Position numbers and translations under genes: made by a program. From NCBI RefSeq assembly GCF_001687625.2, contig NZ_CP016538.2, forward strand, positions 282,001-346,000: DNA of 64,000 nt, in the 5' to 3' direction. A model generated the notes under the pieces. That model had not been told where the DNA came from. It ran no database searches and saw nothing but the letters and a program-made list of their open reading frames with translations. Below, piece by piece: positions 6,872-15,069 of this stretch (its first letter is position 1; each line of letters opens with the position of its first letter). The stretch is from Planococcus maritimus (GTDB lineage: Bacteria > Bacillota > Bacilli > Bacillales_A > Planococcaceae).

Positions 6872-8266
6872 ATGAAGAAAGCCGTGGTCATCGGTGGAGG
6901 AATTACAGGCCTTTCCGCCATGCATTATTTAGAGCGGATGAAACAGCAGCACGGGCTCGAATTGGAACTCGAATTGATTGAAAAGGAAGAGCAACTGGGC
7001 GGGAAGATCCGTACGGTGAAAAAAGACGGTTTTGCGATGGAAGTGGGGGCGGATTCAATCGTCGCACGCCACGCCAGTGTACTGCCGCTTATTGAAGAGC
7101 TCGGTCTCGAAGAACAGATGGTTTACAACGGGACCGGCATTTCTTATCTGTATACCGATAACAAGCTACACGCCATTCCCAAAAACACCGTATTCGGTAT
7201 CCCGATGGACCGTGAAGCATTATTTAGCTCGACACTCGTGTCGCAACAAGGGAAAGAACGGGCGATGCAAGACTTTGAAACTGTCAACGACCGTTTTACC
7301 AAAGACAGCTCGATTGGGGAATTCCTGGAGGCGTTTCTTGGAAAAGAGTTGGTGGACCAACAAATTGCGCCTGTCTTATCCGGCGTTTATTCAGGTTCAT
7401 TGCGCGAGCTCACCTTAGCGTCGACCTTGCCCTATTTGATTGATTACAAAAATGACTACGGCAGTATCATCAAAGGATTCGAAGCGCATAAAGAGACATT
7501 CCAAGGGGCGGCGAATAAAAAATTCATTTCTTTCGATGGCGGCATGGTCGCATTGATCGACCGTCTCGAACAGCAAATGGAAACAGCAGTGATTCGAAAA
7601 GGAATCGAGACGAATTCTTTGGACAAACAAGATGGCCGTTACAAAATAGGCTTTTCAGACGGGACATCGAGCGAGGCGGATTTCGTTATTTTGGCGATTC
7701 CGCACCAGCACGCCCAAGCCTTGGTGAAAGATGAGACGCTTGATGAGGAATTTGGCCAATTGCTTAATTCGTCTTTGATCAGCGTGTACTTGGGATATGA
7801 TTTGCCAGATGACCAATTGCCGGCAGATGGCACCGGCTTTATCGTGTCGGAAGGCAGTGATTTGGTGTGCAATGCCTGCACATGGACGAGCCGTAAATGG
7901 CCGCATACCTCGGCGCAGCATAAATTATTGGTACGCTTGTTTTACAAGAGCATCAATCCGCTATTCGCTGAATTGCAAAACGCGACGGATGAACAACTTG
8001 CCGAAAAAGCCAAGGTAGATGTCCAGAAAAGTCTGGGCATCGAGCAAACGCCTTCGGTCGTCGAAGTAACGCCGTGGAACGAGCTCATGCCAAACTACCA
8101 TATGGGCCATAAAACGGCGGTCATGTCGCTTGAAGCGCGACTTTCGGGCGCTTACCCTGGCGTCTATCTGGCAGGTTCCTCCTATTACGGGGTCGGTATC
8201 GGCGCATGCATTCAAAACGGCAAAGATTTGGCCCAGCAAATCGTAACAGCGATTGAAGGAAAATAG
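6872..8266 (+). CDS. cgoX: Coproporphyrinogen III oxidase (HemY/CgoX type)
   Basis: A 464-residue FAD enzyme of haem synthesis. It has an N-terminal dinucleotide-binding GGGITGLSA (residues 8-16), an EKEEQLGGKIRT motif, an EVGADSI motif and a C-terminal AGSSYYGVGIGACIQNG FAD motif, all typical of the Gram-positive HemY group. That group oxidises coproporphyrinogen III to coproporphyrin III in the coproporphyrin-dependent pathway. The start at 6872 follows AAGGAGTG; an upstream in-frame ATG at 6845 has no ribosome site. It is unusual in standing alone rather than with hemE and hemH, so it could be a second copy. Confidence 0.88.
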   Translation: MKKAVVIGGGITGLSAMHYLERMKQQHGLELELELIEKEEQLGGKIRTVKKDGFAMEVGADSIVARHASVLPLIEELGLEEQMVYNGTGISYLYTDNKLHAIPKNTVFGIPMDREALFSSTLVSQQGKERAMQDFETVNDRFTKDSSIGEFLEAFLGKELVDQQIAPVLSGVYSGSLRELTLASTLPYLIDYKNDYGSIIKGFEAHKETFQGAANKKFISFDGGMVALIDRLEQQMETAVIRKGIETNSLDKQDGRYKIGFSDGTSSEADFVILAIPHQHAQALVKDETLDEEFGQLLNSSLISVYLGYDLPDDQLPADGTGFIVSEGSDLVCNACTWTSRKWPHTSAQHKLLVRLFYKSINPLFAELQNATDEQLAEKAKVDVQKSLGIEQTPSVVEVTPWNELMPNYHMGHKTAVMSLEARLSGAYPGVYLAGSSYYGVGIGACIQNGKDLAQQIVTAIEGK

Positions 8267-8295
8267 AAAAATAGGGATCTTGCTTCCCGAAACGC

Positions 8296-8327
8296 AAAAA
8301 AGCTCCGGAAAAATTCCGGAGCTTTTT
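8296..8327. terminator. Bidirectional terminator between cgoX and the wall hydrolase gene
   Basis: AAAAAGCTCCGGAA and TTCCGGAGCTTTTT enclose AAA, with A and T tracts on the two sides. The flanking genes converge. Confidence 0.88.
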
Positions 8328-8338
8328 CATATTCATAA

Positions 8339-9367
8339 TTATTTCATCGCATTAAGGCGTTTGTAGCTGTCGAAATGCTTGCCCCAGTAGCTGTCGTTGA
8401 GGCTCGTGATTTGGACGCGATCTCCGCCGGCATGGATAAAGCTATTGTTGCCGACATAGATGCCGACGTGGGAAATTCCCGGACGGTACGTATTTTTAAA
8501 GAATACCAAATCTCCTAGTTGAGGAGAGCTGACGGTAAAGGAACTTGCGTAATAGCCAATCGTGTTGGTGCGTGGAATCGTGATTCCCGCACGGTTATAA
8601 ACATAGTATAGATACCCGCTGCAATCGAAACCGCTCGAGGTCGCGCCGCCCCATGCATAAGGCACGCCAAGTTGTGTGCGTGCGATAGAAAGGACTTGGT
8701 CTACTTTCGAAGAAGAAGCCGGATTGGAAACTTGCACAGGTGAAGGAGCAGCAGTCGTGCTTCCTTGGATTTTCAATGTTTGGCCGACGTGGATCGTCGA
8801 GTTGCTCAAATTGTTCCAGCTCATCAATTGGGTAACGGATACATTATAGCTTCTGGAAATTTTGCTAAGCGTGTCGCCTGAGACAACACGGTATGTAGTC
8901 GTGTTTGTTTGTGCGGGTGGTGCGGCCGGAGCAGGTGTAGGCGATGCGACGACAACCGATGTCGTGCCGCTGACTTTGAGCTTCTGGCCGATATAGATTG
9001 TAGAAGTGCTCAAATTGTTCAATTGCTGAATTTTTGCCACAGATGTGGAATATGCATTCGCAACTTTATACAAGGTATCGCCGGCTTTGACGGTATAAGT
9101 GCTCGTCGAGGTGGCGGCTGGTGCGGCTGGTACTGGAGTGCTCACTGCAGATGGTGAAGTCAGACGCAAAACTTGGTTTGGATAGATAGAATCAGTACTG
9201 AGGCGATTCCATGTTTTTAAGTTACTTACAGAAACGTGGTTGCTTGAAGCCACTTTCCATAATGTGTCGCCTGGTTTAATTGTGTATGAACTTGCTTCTG
9301 TATCTGCAGCCCCAAGTGCTAAGGATAGGACTCCTGCCGTGATTGCCATGCCGATCAGCTTCTTCAT
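8339..9367 (-). CDS. Peptidoglycan endopeptidase with three LysM domains and NlpC/P60
   Basis: A 342-residue secreted wall hydrolase of the LytE/LytF/CwlS type. A signal peptide spans about residues 1-26, LysM domains cover about 28-71, 91-133 and 159-201 (each starting YT/YR and including a GDTL motif), joined by Ala/Pro/Ser/Thr-rich linkers. The NlpC/P60 domain covers about 225-342 with catalytic Cys249 (FDCSGY), His300 (ISHVGI) and His312. Such enzymes cut D-gamma-Glu-meso-DAP bonds during growth and separation. The start is the second of two ATGs because AGGGG lies only 1 nt before the first. A WalR-type site and a promoter lie upstream. Confidence 0.93.
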   Translation of the reverse strand: MKKLIGMAITAGVLSLALGAADTEASSYTIKPGDTLWKVASSNHVSVSNLKTWNRLSTDSIYPNQVLRLTSPSAVSTPVPAAPAATSTSTYTVKAGDTLYKVANAYSTSVAKIQQLNNLSTSTIYIGQKLKVSGTTSVVVASPTPAPAAPPAQTNTTTYRVVSGDTLSKISRSYNVSVTQLMSWNNLSNSTIHVGQTLKIQGSTTAAPSPVQVSNPASSSKVDQVLSIARTQLGVPYAWGGATSSGFDCSGYLYYVYNRAGITIPRTNTIGYYASSFTVSSPQLGDLVFFKNTYRPGISHVGIYVGNNSFIHAGGDRVQITSLNDSYWGKHFDSYKRLNAMK

Positions 9368-9420
9368 GCTCATTCCCCTTTTGATGTTCGCAACATAATT
9401 TGCGTACGCAATTTTCTTTA

Positions 9421-9449
9421 AGTGTATTCAGTTTCATAAATATAGGCAA
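9421..9449 (-). promoter_or_regulatory. SigA-type promoter of the LysM-NlpC/P60 gene
   Basis: On the minus strand TTGCCT (9449-9444) and TACACT (9426-9421) are 17 bp apart. The WalR-type site lies 10 bp upstream of this -35, a position expected for an activator. The 300-bp gap 9368-9667 holds only this promoter, the WalR site and the divergent promoter of the acyl-CoA ligase gene. Confidence 0.55.
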
Positions 9450-9459
9450 TAAGTTTTAT

Positions 9460-9476
9460 ATTACATTTGTGTTACA
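9460..9476 (-). promoter_or_regulatory. WalR (YycF) binding site
   Basis: Read on the minus strand, TGTAAC-ACAAA-TGTAAT is a perfect match to the WalR direct repeat TGTWAH-N5-TGTWAH. Wall hydrolases of this type are classical WalKR targets, so motif and gene agree. Confidence 0.7.
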
Positions 9477-9589
9477 AAACTCTAAAGTCATAATTTAGAG
9501 TTTTATTTTGACTATAAAAATATTAATGGTAAAAATTTCTTTTAGTCTATTAGATGTGACTCAAAACAAATTTGTACCTAAAACAATTG

Positions 9590-9618
9590 TTGAAATATTT
9601 ATGCAAATCTGACATTAT
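9590..9618 (+). promoter_or_regulatory. SigA-type promoter of the acyl-CoA ligase operon
   Basis: TTGAAA (9590-9595) and CATTAT (9613-9618) are 17 bp apart, 50 bp upstream of the start codon. Confidence 0.5.
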
Positions 9619-9667
9619 GGAAGTAGTTTGTTTGTGAATCACTATTCAGTAGAGGGAGGAAAAAATA

Positions 9668-11224
9668 ATGTATGCGACACTCGGCAGTATATTTGATCAT
9701 ACGGTTTCCTTGCACCCGGAACGTGAAGCGTTTGTCGACTTAAGAAGAAATCGGCGCTGGACTTATGCTCAGTGGCAAGAGGATGTCTATCGCTTGGCGA
9801 ATGCGCTGACGGCAGCTGGTGTTGCTAAAGGAGATCGTGTTTCTACGTATCTTTTCAATAACCAAGAGTTGGCGACTACATTATTTGCCTGCGCCAAAAT
9901 TGGCGCGATTTTCAACCCGATTAATTTCCGGCTTAAGGCCGAAGAACTGGCCTTTATCCTAGAAGACGCCAAGCCTGAAGTGGTGTTGTTCGAAGAAGTG
10001 CTTGAGGGGGTTGTAGAAGCGATTGCGCCGCAGTTTCCAGCCGTCCAGTTCTGGACGATCGATGGCAACACGCCATCCTTTGCCAGGAACTATCATGAAC
10101 AAGTCGCGGAGGCCCCGGCAGAAGACCCGGGTGTTGAAGTGGATGAATCGGATACCTACGCCATTATGTATACGAGTGGAACAACAGGCCGTCCAAAAGG
10201 TGTTATTCACCAGCACCGCAGCATGGCCGAACAGAGCATGACGTGCATTGCGATGCTCAAAACCACAAAGAACGATATTGGTTTGGTCGCGGCGCCGATG
10301 TTTCATTGTGCGGAATTGCATTGCAACATCATCCCGCGTGTCCAGGCGGGGGCATCGAGTGTCATCATGCACCAATTCGATCCGTTCTTGGCACTGGATA
10401 CCATTGAACAAGAACAGGTCACGGTGATGTTTGCAGTGCCAACGATGTGGAGCATGATCGCTGAAATCGATGGTGCCCAGCAGAAAGTGAAGACTCTAAC
10501 GCGTGGTTTGTACGGCGCTGCTCCAATGGCACCCGTGCTCGTTAAACGCGTCAAGGCAGTTCTTGGCATAGAGTTGATTCAAGCTTATGGGCAGACAGAA
10601 ATGGGCCCGGCCATCACCTTTTTGGCGGAAGAAGACCAATTGAAAAAAGCAGGATCTGCTGGGCAGCCTGCCTATAATCATGAAATCCGAGTCGTCCGGC
10701 CGAATGAAGACGGACCGTCGGAACCTGATGAAGTGCTTGCGCCGTTTGAAGTCGGTGAAATCATCGTACGCGGCCCGAGCATGATGGCGGGGTATTTCCA
10801 GCGTGAAGATGCGACAGAAAAAGCGCTTTATAAAGGCTGGTATCACTCAAGCGACCTTGGCTATCTGGATGAACAGGGCTATTTATATGTGGCCGACCGC
10901 GTCGATGATATGATTATCAGCGGCGGGGAAAACATTTATCCGCGCGAAGTGGAAGATGCGCTCCATGGGCACGACAAAGTCCAGGATGTGGCAGTGCTTG
11001 GCATACCGGATGAGAAATGGGGCGAATCTGTACTTGCTTTTGTCGTCTCGAAAGATCACTCGTTGACGGAACAGGAACTGGAAGAATACTGCGTCAATCA
11101 CGAGAATCTTGCGCGTTACAAACGGCCGCGTTCGTACCGTTTCGTCGACGAACTGCCACGCAACGCAAGCGGCAAGATCCAGAAATTTTTATTGCGCGAA
11201 CAATACAAAGAATTATCGTCTTAA
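9668..11224 (+). CDS. Fatty-acid (acyl)-CoA ligase, AMP-forming
   Basis: A 518-residue ANL-superfamily enzyme that activates a carboxylic acid as acyl-AMP and transfers it to CoA. The P-loop YTSGTTGRPKGV is at residues 168-179; YGQTEMGP (A5-type motif), a GWYHSSDLG motif and DDMIISGGENIYPREVE hinge region follow, and the C-terminal catalytic Lys lies in NASGKIQK. The start follows GAGGGAGGAAA. It is followed after 26 nt by a hotdog thioesterase gene, a pairing that suggests acyl-CoA turnover. Chain-length preference cannot be read from the sequence. Confidence 0.88.
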   Translation: MYATLGSIFDHTVSLHPEREAFVDLRRNRRWTYAQWQEDVYRLANALTAAGVAKGDRVSTYLFNNQELATTLFACAKIGAIFNPINFRLKAEELAFILEDAKPEVVLFEEVLEGVVEAIAPQFPAVQFWTIDGNTPSFARNYHEQVAEAPAEDPGVEVDESDTYAIMYTSGTTGRPKGVIHQHRSMAEQSMTCIAMLKTTKNDIGLVAAPMFHCAELHCNIIPRVQAGASSVIMHQFDPFLALDTIEQEQVTVMFAVPTMWSMIAEIDGAQQKVKTLTRGLYGAAPMAPVLVKRVKAVLGIELIQAYGQTEMGPAITFLAEEDQLKKAGSAGQPAYNHEIRVVRPNEDGPSEPDEVLAPFEVGEIIVRGPSMMAGYFQREDATEKALYKGWYHSSDLGYLDEQGYLYVADRVDDMIISGGENIYPREVEDALHGHDKVQDVAVLGIPDEKWGESVLAFVVSKDHSLTEQELEEYCVNHENLARYKRPRSYRFVDELPRNASGKIQKFLLREQYKELSS

Positions 11225-11250
11225 CAAGGCGGCAAGAAAAGAGGGCAAAC

Positions 11251-11652
11251 ATGGTAAAGATGAAACCAGTGGAAGAGACAATCATGGGAGCGCTCGGAAT
11301 CGAACTGACTGAGCAGTCCGGGGAGCGGATCGTCGCGACGATGCCTGTACATGCGGCGACGCACCAGCCGTTCGGTTTACTGCATGGCGGGGCATCGGTC
11401 GTACTCGCGGAAACGGTGGCCAGTTTTGGCACTTGGCACGCGATTGACCAGGAACGTGAAATCGCGGTCGGATTGGAGATCAATGCCAACCACATCCGCG
11501 GAAAACAAGACGGCGTCGTCACAGCGATTGGCACGCCGCTCCATAAAGGGCGCACGACGATGATTTGGGATATCAAAATCGTCGACGAAGAAGAACGACT
11601 AATTTGCGTGTCGCGCTGTACGGTAGCGATTGTTAAAAAACCAAGCGAATGA
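11251..11652 (+). CDS. PaaI/YuxO-type hotdog thioesterase
   Basis: A 133-residue hotdog-fold thioesterase. The active-site region is HQPFGLLHGGASVVLAETVAS, where the Gly-rich HGG turn and the Glu on the central helix are typical of PaaI and DHNA-CoA (MenI/YuxO) thioesterases. The start at 11251 is chosen because the frame extends upstream into the ligase gene without a ribosome site, whereas AAGAGGG lies before this ATG. Its place behind an acyl-CoA ligase favours a CoA-ester substrate. A DHNA-CoA role is possible but there are no menaquinone genes nearby. Confidence 0.8.
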   Translation: MVKMKPVEETIMGALGIELTEQSGERIVATMPVHAATHQPFGLLHGGASVVLAETVASFGTWHAIDQEREIAVGLEINANHIRGKQDGVVTAIGTPLHKGRTTMIWDIKIVDEEERLICVSRCTVAIVKKPSE

Positions 11653-11669
11653 TGGGGAGGAAATTTCCT

Positions 11670-11694
11670 GTTTGAGCTTATGAAGAACGGGAAT
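11670..11694 (+). promoter_or_regulatory. SigB promoter of the 47-residue protein gene
   Basis: GTTTGA (11670-11675), 13 bp, GGGAAT (11689-11694) matches the general-stress consensus GTTTAA-N13/14-GGGWAT at 11 of 12 positions. It lies 30 bp before the small gene. Confidence 0.55.
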
Positions 11695-11724
11695 ACGGGG
11701 GATAAGACATAAGGAGGGATCTAC

Positions 11725-11868
11725 ATGGCAAGAGACAAAAACAAAGAAAGACTGGAAGAAGAGCGCCGCGAGCAAGAGCTGCGTGAAGAACAACAGGCTT
11801 TTACAGATAGTGCCAGAAACCTCGACGAACAGAATCAACTAACCGATAAACAGAATCAGCAAAAATAA
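11725..11868 (+). CDS. Small highly charged protein (47 aa)
   Basis: An ATG 7 nt after AAGGAGGG opens a 47-residue frame ending at 11868, just before a strong terminator. The product is almost entirely charged and polar (MARDKNKERLEEERREQ at the start, then Q/N/D-rich), with no hydrophobic core, and is likely one helix or disordered. I know no function. A SigB-type promoter directly upstream and a private terminator suggest a self-standing general-stress gene, in line with other small charged stress proteins of Bacilli. Confidence 0.7.
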   Translation: MARDKNKERLEEERREQELREEQQAFTDSARNLDEQNQLTDKQNQQK

Positions 11869-11884
11869 GCCATGCGTCAATACT

Positions 11885-11922
11885 AGCCCGCCCACCGACA
11901 AAATCGGTGGGCGGGCTTTTTT
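11885..11922 (+). terminator. Terminator of the 47-aa protein gene
   Basis: A very stable 14-bp stem AGCCCGCCCACCGA / TCGGTGGGCGGGCT with loop CAAAA and a T run. Confidence 0.92.
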
Positions 11923-11982
11923 CACTATGGGGCTCAGCGTGTTAGTATGGTACATAATACTTTTCAGGAAAGAGTGGTAGTC

Positions 11983-12924
11983 ATGTATGAGACCCTAGAA
12001 CAGTTGATGGAAGAAAAAGGAATAGAGAGCAAGCGCTCAGTCGCATGGAAAAAAATCAGCGAAGAAGAACCGCTATCGGAACAATTTCTGGCTGACCAAG
12101 TACGTAATGTCCATTGGCAGGAAGTCTCCAAGCACCAGCAATTGTCTGAAGGGTTTATCCGTCAATACAGCGGTTTTCTTTACTGGGATGAAGTCCTGCT
12201 TCACCAGCAATTGTCGGAGCGCTTTTTGGAAGAGTTTTCTACTTCGGAAAAATGGCAGACTCAAGAAAATCAGTTGTCCGCTAAACAGCTGAAAGCTTTG
12301 AAAACGCACGGCCGTCCTTTTGATGAGCGGGAGTATTGGCACCTTGTCTCTACTAAACGCCTATCGCCAATGTTCATTGAGAAGCATCAGGACCGGTTGG
12401 ATTGGCAATTGCTCAGCGATCGTCAGAAATTGCCGATGAGCTTGATTGACCGCCATGCGGATAAAGTCGATTGGCTTGCAGTGACTCGCGGGCAAAAGCT
12501 AACAGAACGGTTTATTGAAAAGCATCGAGGCCAAGTGGAGTGGGAGACGCTAACGTTCCACCAGGACCTATCGGAGCGGTTTATCAACCGGCATAGCGAT
12601 AAAATGGCGGCCATCTCAGCGGAACAAACGCGTTCGGAAGCTTTTCTTTATATGCACCTCGATAAGATGGATCCGGAAACAGTATTGGCGTGCCAAGAGA
12701 TTGGCCAAGCGGTGGAATACGAAAGTTTTAAAGTCTACAGCATTGCCCGAAACAGCCGGAAAAAATACATTGTGGAGTTTTTCCATTACGACGAACCGGA
12801 GACCCCGCGGTTTTTAAAGCTGGAAGATGAAGGACTTTATGATTTGTTGGAAGAGTATGAACTGCAAGATCGCATCGAAGCAGATTTTCCAGAACTCTTG
12901 GTCATTGAAGAAATGCGCTTTTGA
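11983..12924 (+). CDS. Tandem 23-residue repeat protein of unknown function
   Basis: A 313-residue protein built on a repeat of the pattern LSExFIxxHxxxVxWxxLxxxQx. Repeat units start near residues 31, 54, 77, 98, 127, 150, 173 and 196; the spacing is exactly 23 for 31-54-77 and 127-150-173-196. Each unit probably forms a helical hairpin, so the whole is likely a solenoid. Repeats of this kind (LSEDFI...DW) are familiar from giant-virus proteins and some phages. The last 90 residues are a non-repeat tail rich in Glu and Tyr. The start at 11983 follows AGAGTGG; an upstream ATG at 11947 lacks a ribosome site. Monocistronic. Confidence 0.75.
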   Translation: MYETLEQLMEEKGIESKRSVAWKKISEEEPLSEQFLADQVRNVHWQEVSKHQQLSEGFIRQYSGFLYWDEVLLHQQLSERFLEEFSTSEKWQTQENQLSAKQLKALKTHGRPFDEREYWHLVSTKRLSPMFIEKHQDRLDWQLLSDRQKLPMSLIDRHADKVDWLAVTRGQKLTERFIEKHRGQVEWETLTFHQDLSERFINRHSDKMAAISAEQTRSEAFLYMHLDKMDPETVLACQEIGQAVEYESFKVYSIARNSRKKYIVEFFHYDEPETPRFLKLEDEGLYDLLEEYELQDRIEADFPELLVIEEMRF

Positions 12925-12926
12925 TG

Positions 12927-12957
12927 AAAACGCACCCGATTTTGGGTGCGTTTTTTT
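12927..12957 (+). terminator. Terminator of the repeat-protein gene
   Basis: AAAACGCACCC / GGGTGCGTTTT with a short loop and a T7 run. Confidence 0.9.
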
Positions 12958-13049
12958 AGTTGGCGGCGCAATTCTCTTGCGGAGGGCTGGCTTGTGTTTT
13001 CCGTCATGCCGTTTATAATGGGAAGAAAAATTGAAAGTTGGGACTATGC

Positions 13050-14714
13050 ATGGCGATGACCGATTTGACGATTGCAAAACAAGCGGCTATCCGGCCAATC
13101 CAGGAAATTGCGCAGCGCGCTGGGATTGCGGAAGAGGCTTTGGAATTATACGGAAAATACAAGGCGAAAATCGATGTGAACCAATTGCCGAAAACCACAA
13201 AAGATGGAAAAGTCGTGTTGGTGACGGCGATTAGCCCGACACCGGCTGGCGAAGGGAAATCGACGGTGACAGTTGGACTTGCGGACGCATTGAAACAAAG
13301 TGGAGAATCGGTCATGGTGGCGCTGCGTGAGCCTTCACTTGGACCCGTCATGGGCGTTAAAGGCGGTGCAACGGGCGGCGGCTTTGCTCAAGTATTGCCG
13401 ATGGAAGACATCAACCTTCATTTCACAGGCGATATTCACGCCATCACTTCGGCGAATAATGCGCTCGCCGCATTGATCGACAACCACTTGCATCAGGGCA
13501 ACACGCTCAAAATCGATCCGCGGCGCATCACTTGGAAACGCTCGCTGGACATGAATGACCGCGCACTGCGCCACGTGACGATCGGCCTCGGCGGCCCGGC
13601 GCAAGGCGTGCCGCGCGAAGATGGCTTCGATATCACAGTCGCCTCGGAAATTATGGCGGTGCTGTGCCTCGCTACATCGCGAGAAGACTTAAAGGAACGC
13701 TTGGCGCGCATGGTCATCGGCTATACGTATGACCGCGAGCCGGTAACGGTCAGGAATCTGGAAGCACAAGGCGCGCTTGCCTTATTATTGAAGGAAGCGT
13801 TCAAGCCGAATCTCGTACAGACGATTGAAGGAACGCCGGCGATTATTCACGGCGGCCCGTTCGCCAATATCGCTCATGGCTGCAATTCCTTGATGGCGAC
13901 GAATACGGCTAGGAACCTGGCGGATGTTGTCGTCACGGAAGCAGGATTCGGAGCAGACCTCGGCGCTGAGAAATTCATGCACATCAAATCACGCAAAGGC
14001 GGCTTTCATCCCGATGCGGTCGTTATCGTTGCGACGGTGCGCGCATTGAAAATGCACGGCGGCGTCGATAAAAAAGCCTTGAGCAATGAAGATGCAGACG
14101 CGGTGCGCCGGGGGATCGTTAATTTGGCGAAGCATGTGGAAACAATCCGCCAGTTCGGCATCGAGCCAGTCGTAGCGCTCAATCGATTTACTGGAGACAG
14201 TGATGCAGAACTCGCGCAAGTGATGGCATGGGCAGAAGCGGAAGAAGTTGCCATTGCGCTGACTGAAGTGTGGGCTAAAGGTGGAGCTGGCGGACTCGAA
14301 CTTGCGGAACTCGTCAAACGCCAGCTCGATCAAGGCGCAGATTTCACTTATCTATATGCAGAAGAAGACGCCGTCGAAGAAAAACTGCGGACCATTGTAC
14401 AAAAAGTTTACGGCGGGGCGGATGTTCAGTTGACCGATCAAGCGCAGAAGCAATTGGCCGAATTGAAGAAATACGGCTGGGACGCGCTGCCGATTTGTAT
14501 GGCGAAGACGCAGTACTCCTTATCCGACCAGCCAAAATTACTGGGCCGCCCAGAAGGCTTCACAGTGACGATCCGGGAGTTGATTCCGAAACTCGGCGCC
14601 GGCTTCATCGTCTGTTTGACCGGGGACATCATGACGATGCCAGGTCTTCCGAAATCTCCTGCGGCACTCAATATGGACGTGGCGGAAGACGGGCAAGCGC
14701 TCGGATTGTTCTAA
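13050..14714 (+). CDS. fhs: Formate-tetrahydrofolate ligase
   Basis: A 554-residue enzyme that makes 10-formyl-THF from formate, THF and ATP, feeding purine and formyl-methionine synthesis. The phosphate loop [10 protein letters not shown] is at residues 63-72, followed by [19 protein letters not shown] and a TGDIHAI motif, all signatures of the family, and length is normal. The ribosome site is weak (GGGA 6 nt before 13050); an ATG two codons later is also possible. The stop overlaps the start of the next small gene (TAATG), so the two are translationally coupled. Confidence 0.95.
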   Translation: MAMTDLTIAKQAAIRPIQEIAQRAGIAEEALELYGKYKAKIDVNQLPKTTKDGKVVLVTAISPTPAGEGKSTVTVGLADALKQSGESVMVALREPSLGPVMGVKGGATGGGFAQVLPMEDINLHFTGDIHAITSANNALAALIDNHLHQGNTLKIDPRRITWKRSLDMNDRALRHVTIGLGGPAQGVPREDGFDITVASEIMAVLCLATSREDLKERLARMVIGYTYDREPVTVRNLEAQGALALLLKEAFKPNLVQTIEGTPAIIHGGPFANIAHGCNSLMATNTARNLADVVVTEAGFGADLGAEKFMHIKSRKGGFHPDAVVIVATVRALKMHGGVDKKALSNEDADAVRRGIVNLAKHVETIRQFGIEPVVALNRFTGDSDAELAQVMAWAEAEEVAIALTEVWAKGGAGGLELAELVKRQLDQGADFTYLYAEEDAVEEKLRTIVQKVYGGADVQLTDQAQKQLAELKKYGWDALPICMAKTQYSLSDQPKLLGRPEGFTVTIRELIPKLGAGFIVCLTGDIMTMPGLPKSPAALNMDVAEDGQALGLF

Positions 14715-14935
14715 TGGCAGCGAGAGTGCAAATTATTGATTACGTAGAGCAAGGCCAATCTCTCTATATTCAATTGAAAATAATGGATACGGGAGCGGGA
14801 ATCGCTGTTGAAGGCGAGGTCCGTTTTCTCGGCGAATTGCTTTACGGCGAATTGGTCCACGAAAAGAAATCGCCGCTAACAGACGCGGCGCGCTTGGAAA
14901 CCATTGCGTATTTAAAAACCCATTTCGGAAGGTGA
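14714..14935 (+). CDS. Small protein coupled to fhs (73 aa)
   Basis: The ATG overlaps the fhs stop (TAATG), and the frame runs 73 residues to a stop inside the operon terminator. The product starts [20 protein letters not shown], is mixed alpha/beta in look, and has an acidic middle. No family is recognised and no ribosome site is visible, so translation probably depends on ribosomes finishing fhs. A role linked to one-carbon metabolism is inferred only from coupling. Confidence 0.6.
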   Translation: MAARVQIIDYVEQGQSLYIQLKIMDTGAGIAVEGEVRFLGELLYGELVHEKKSPLTDAARLETIAYLKTHFGR

Positions 14936-14953
14936 ATTCCGGAGTGGGTTTTT
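14914..14953 (+). terminator. fhs operon terminator
   Basis: AAAACCCATTTCGGAA / TTCCGGAGTGGGTTTT with two internal mismatches and a T run; it overlaps the end of the 73-aa frame. Confidence 0.75.
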
Positions 14954-15069
14954 CTTGCGAATTAATGACTGATTATTCAGTTAATAATGGTCGGTTGCCA
15001 TTCAGATGTGCTAAGGTGAGAGAAAGGTCTGGCCAGGGTGAATAATCGATTCAAAAAGGAGCGTGTGCC

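Noticed and set aside
11094-11576. 160-codon minus-strand frame over the acyl-CoA ligase end and thioesterase
   Set aside because: Opposite two recognised genes, Cys/Ser-rich without a domain, no start signals.
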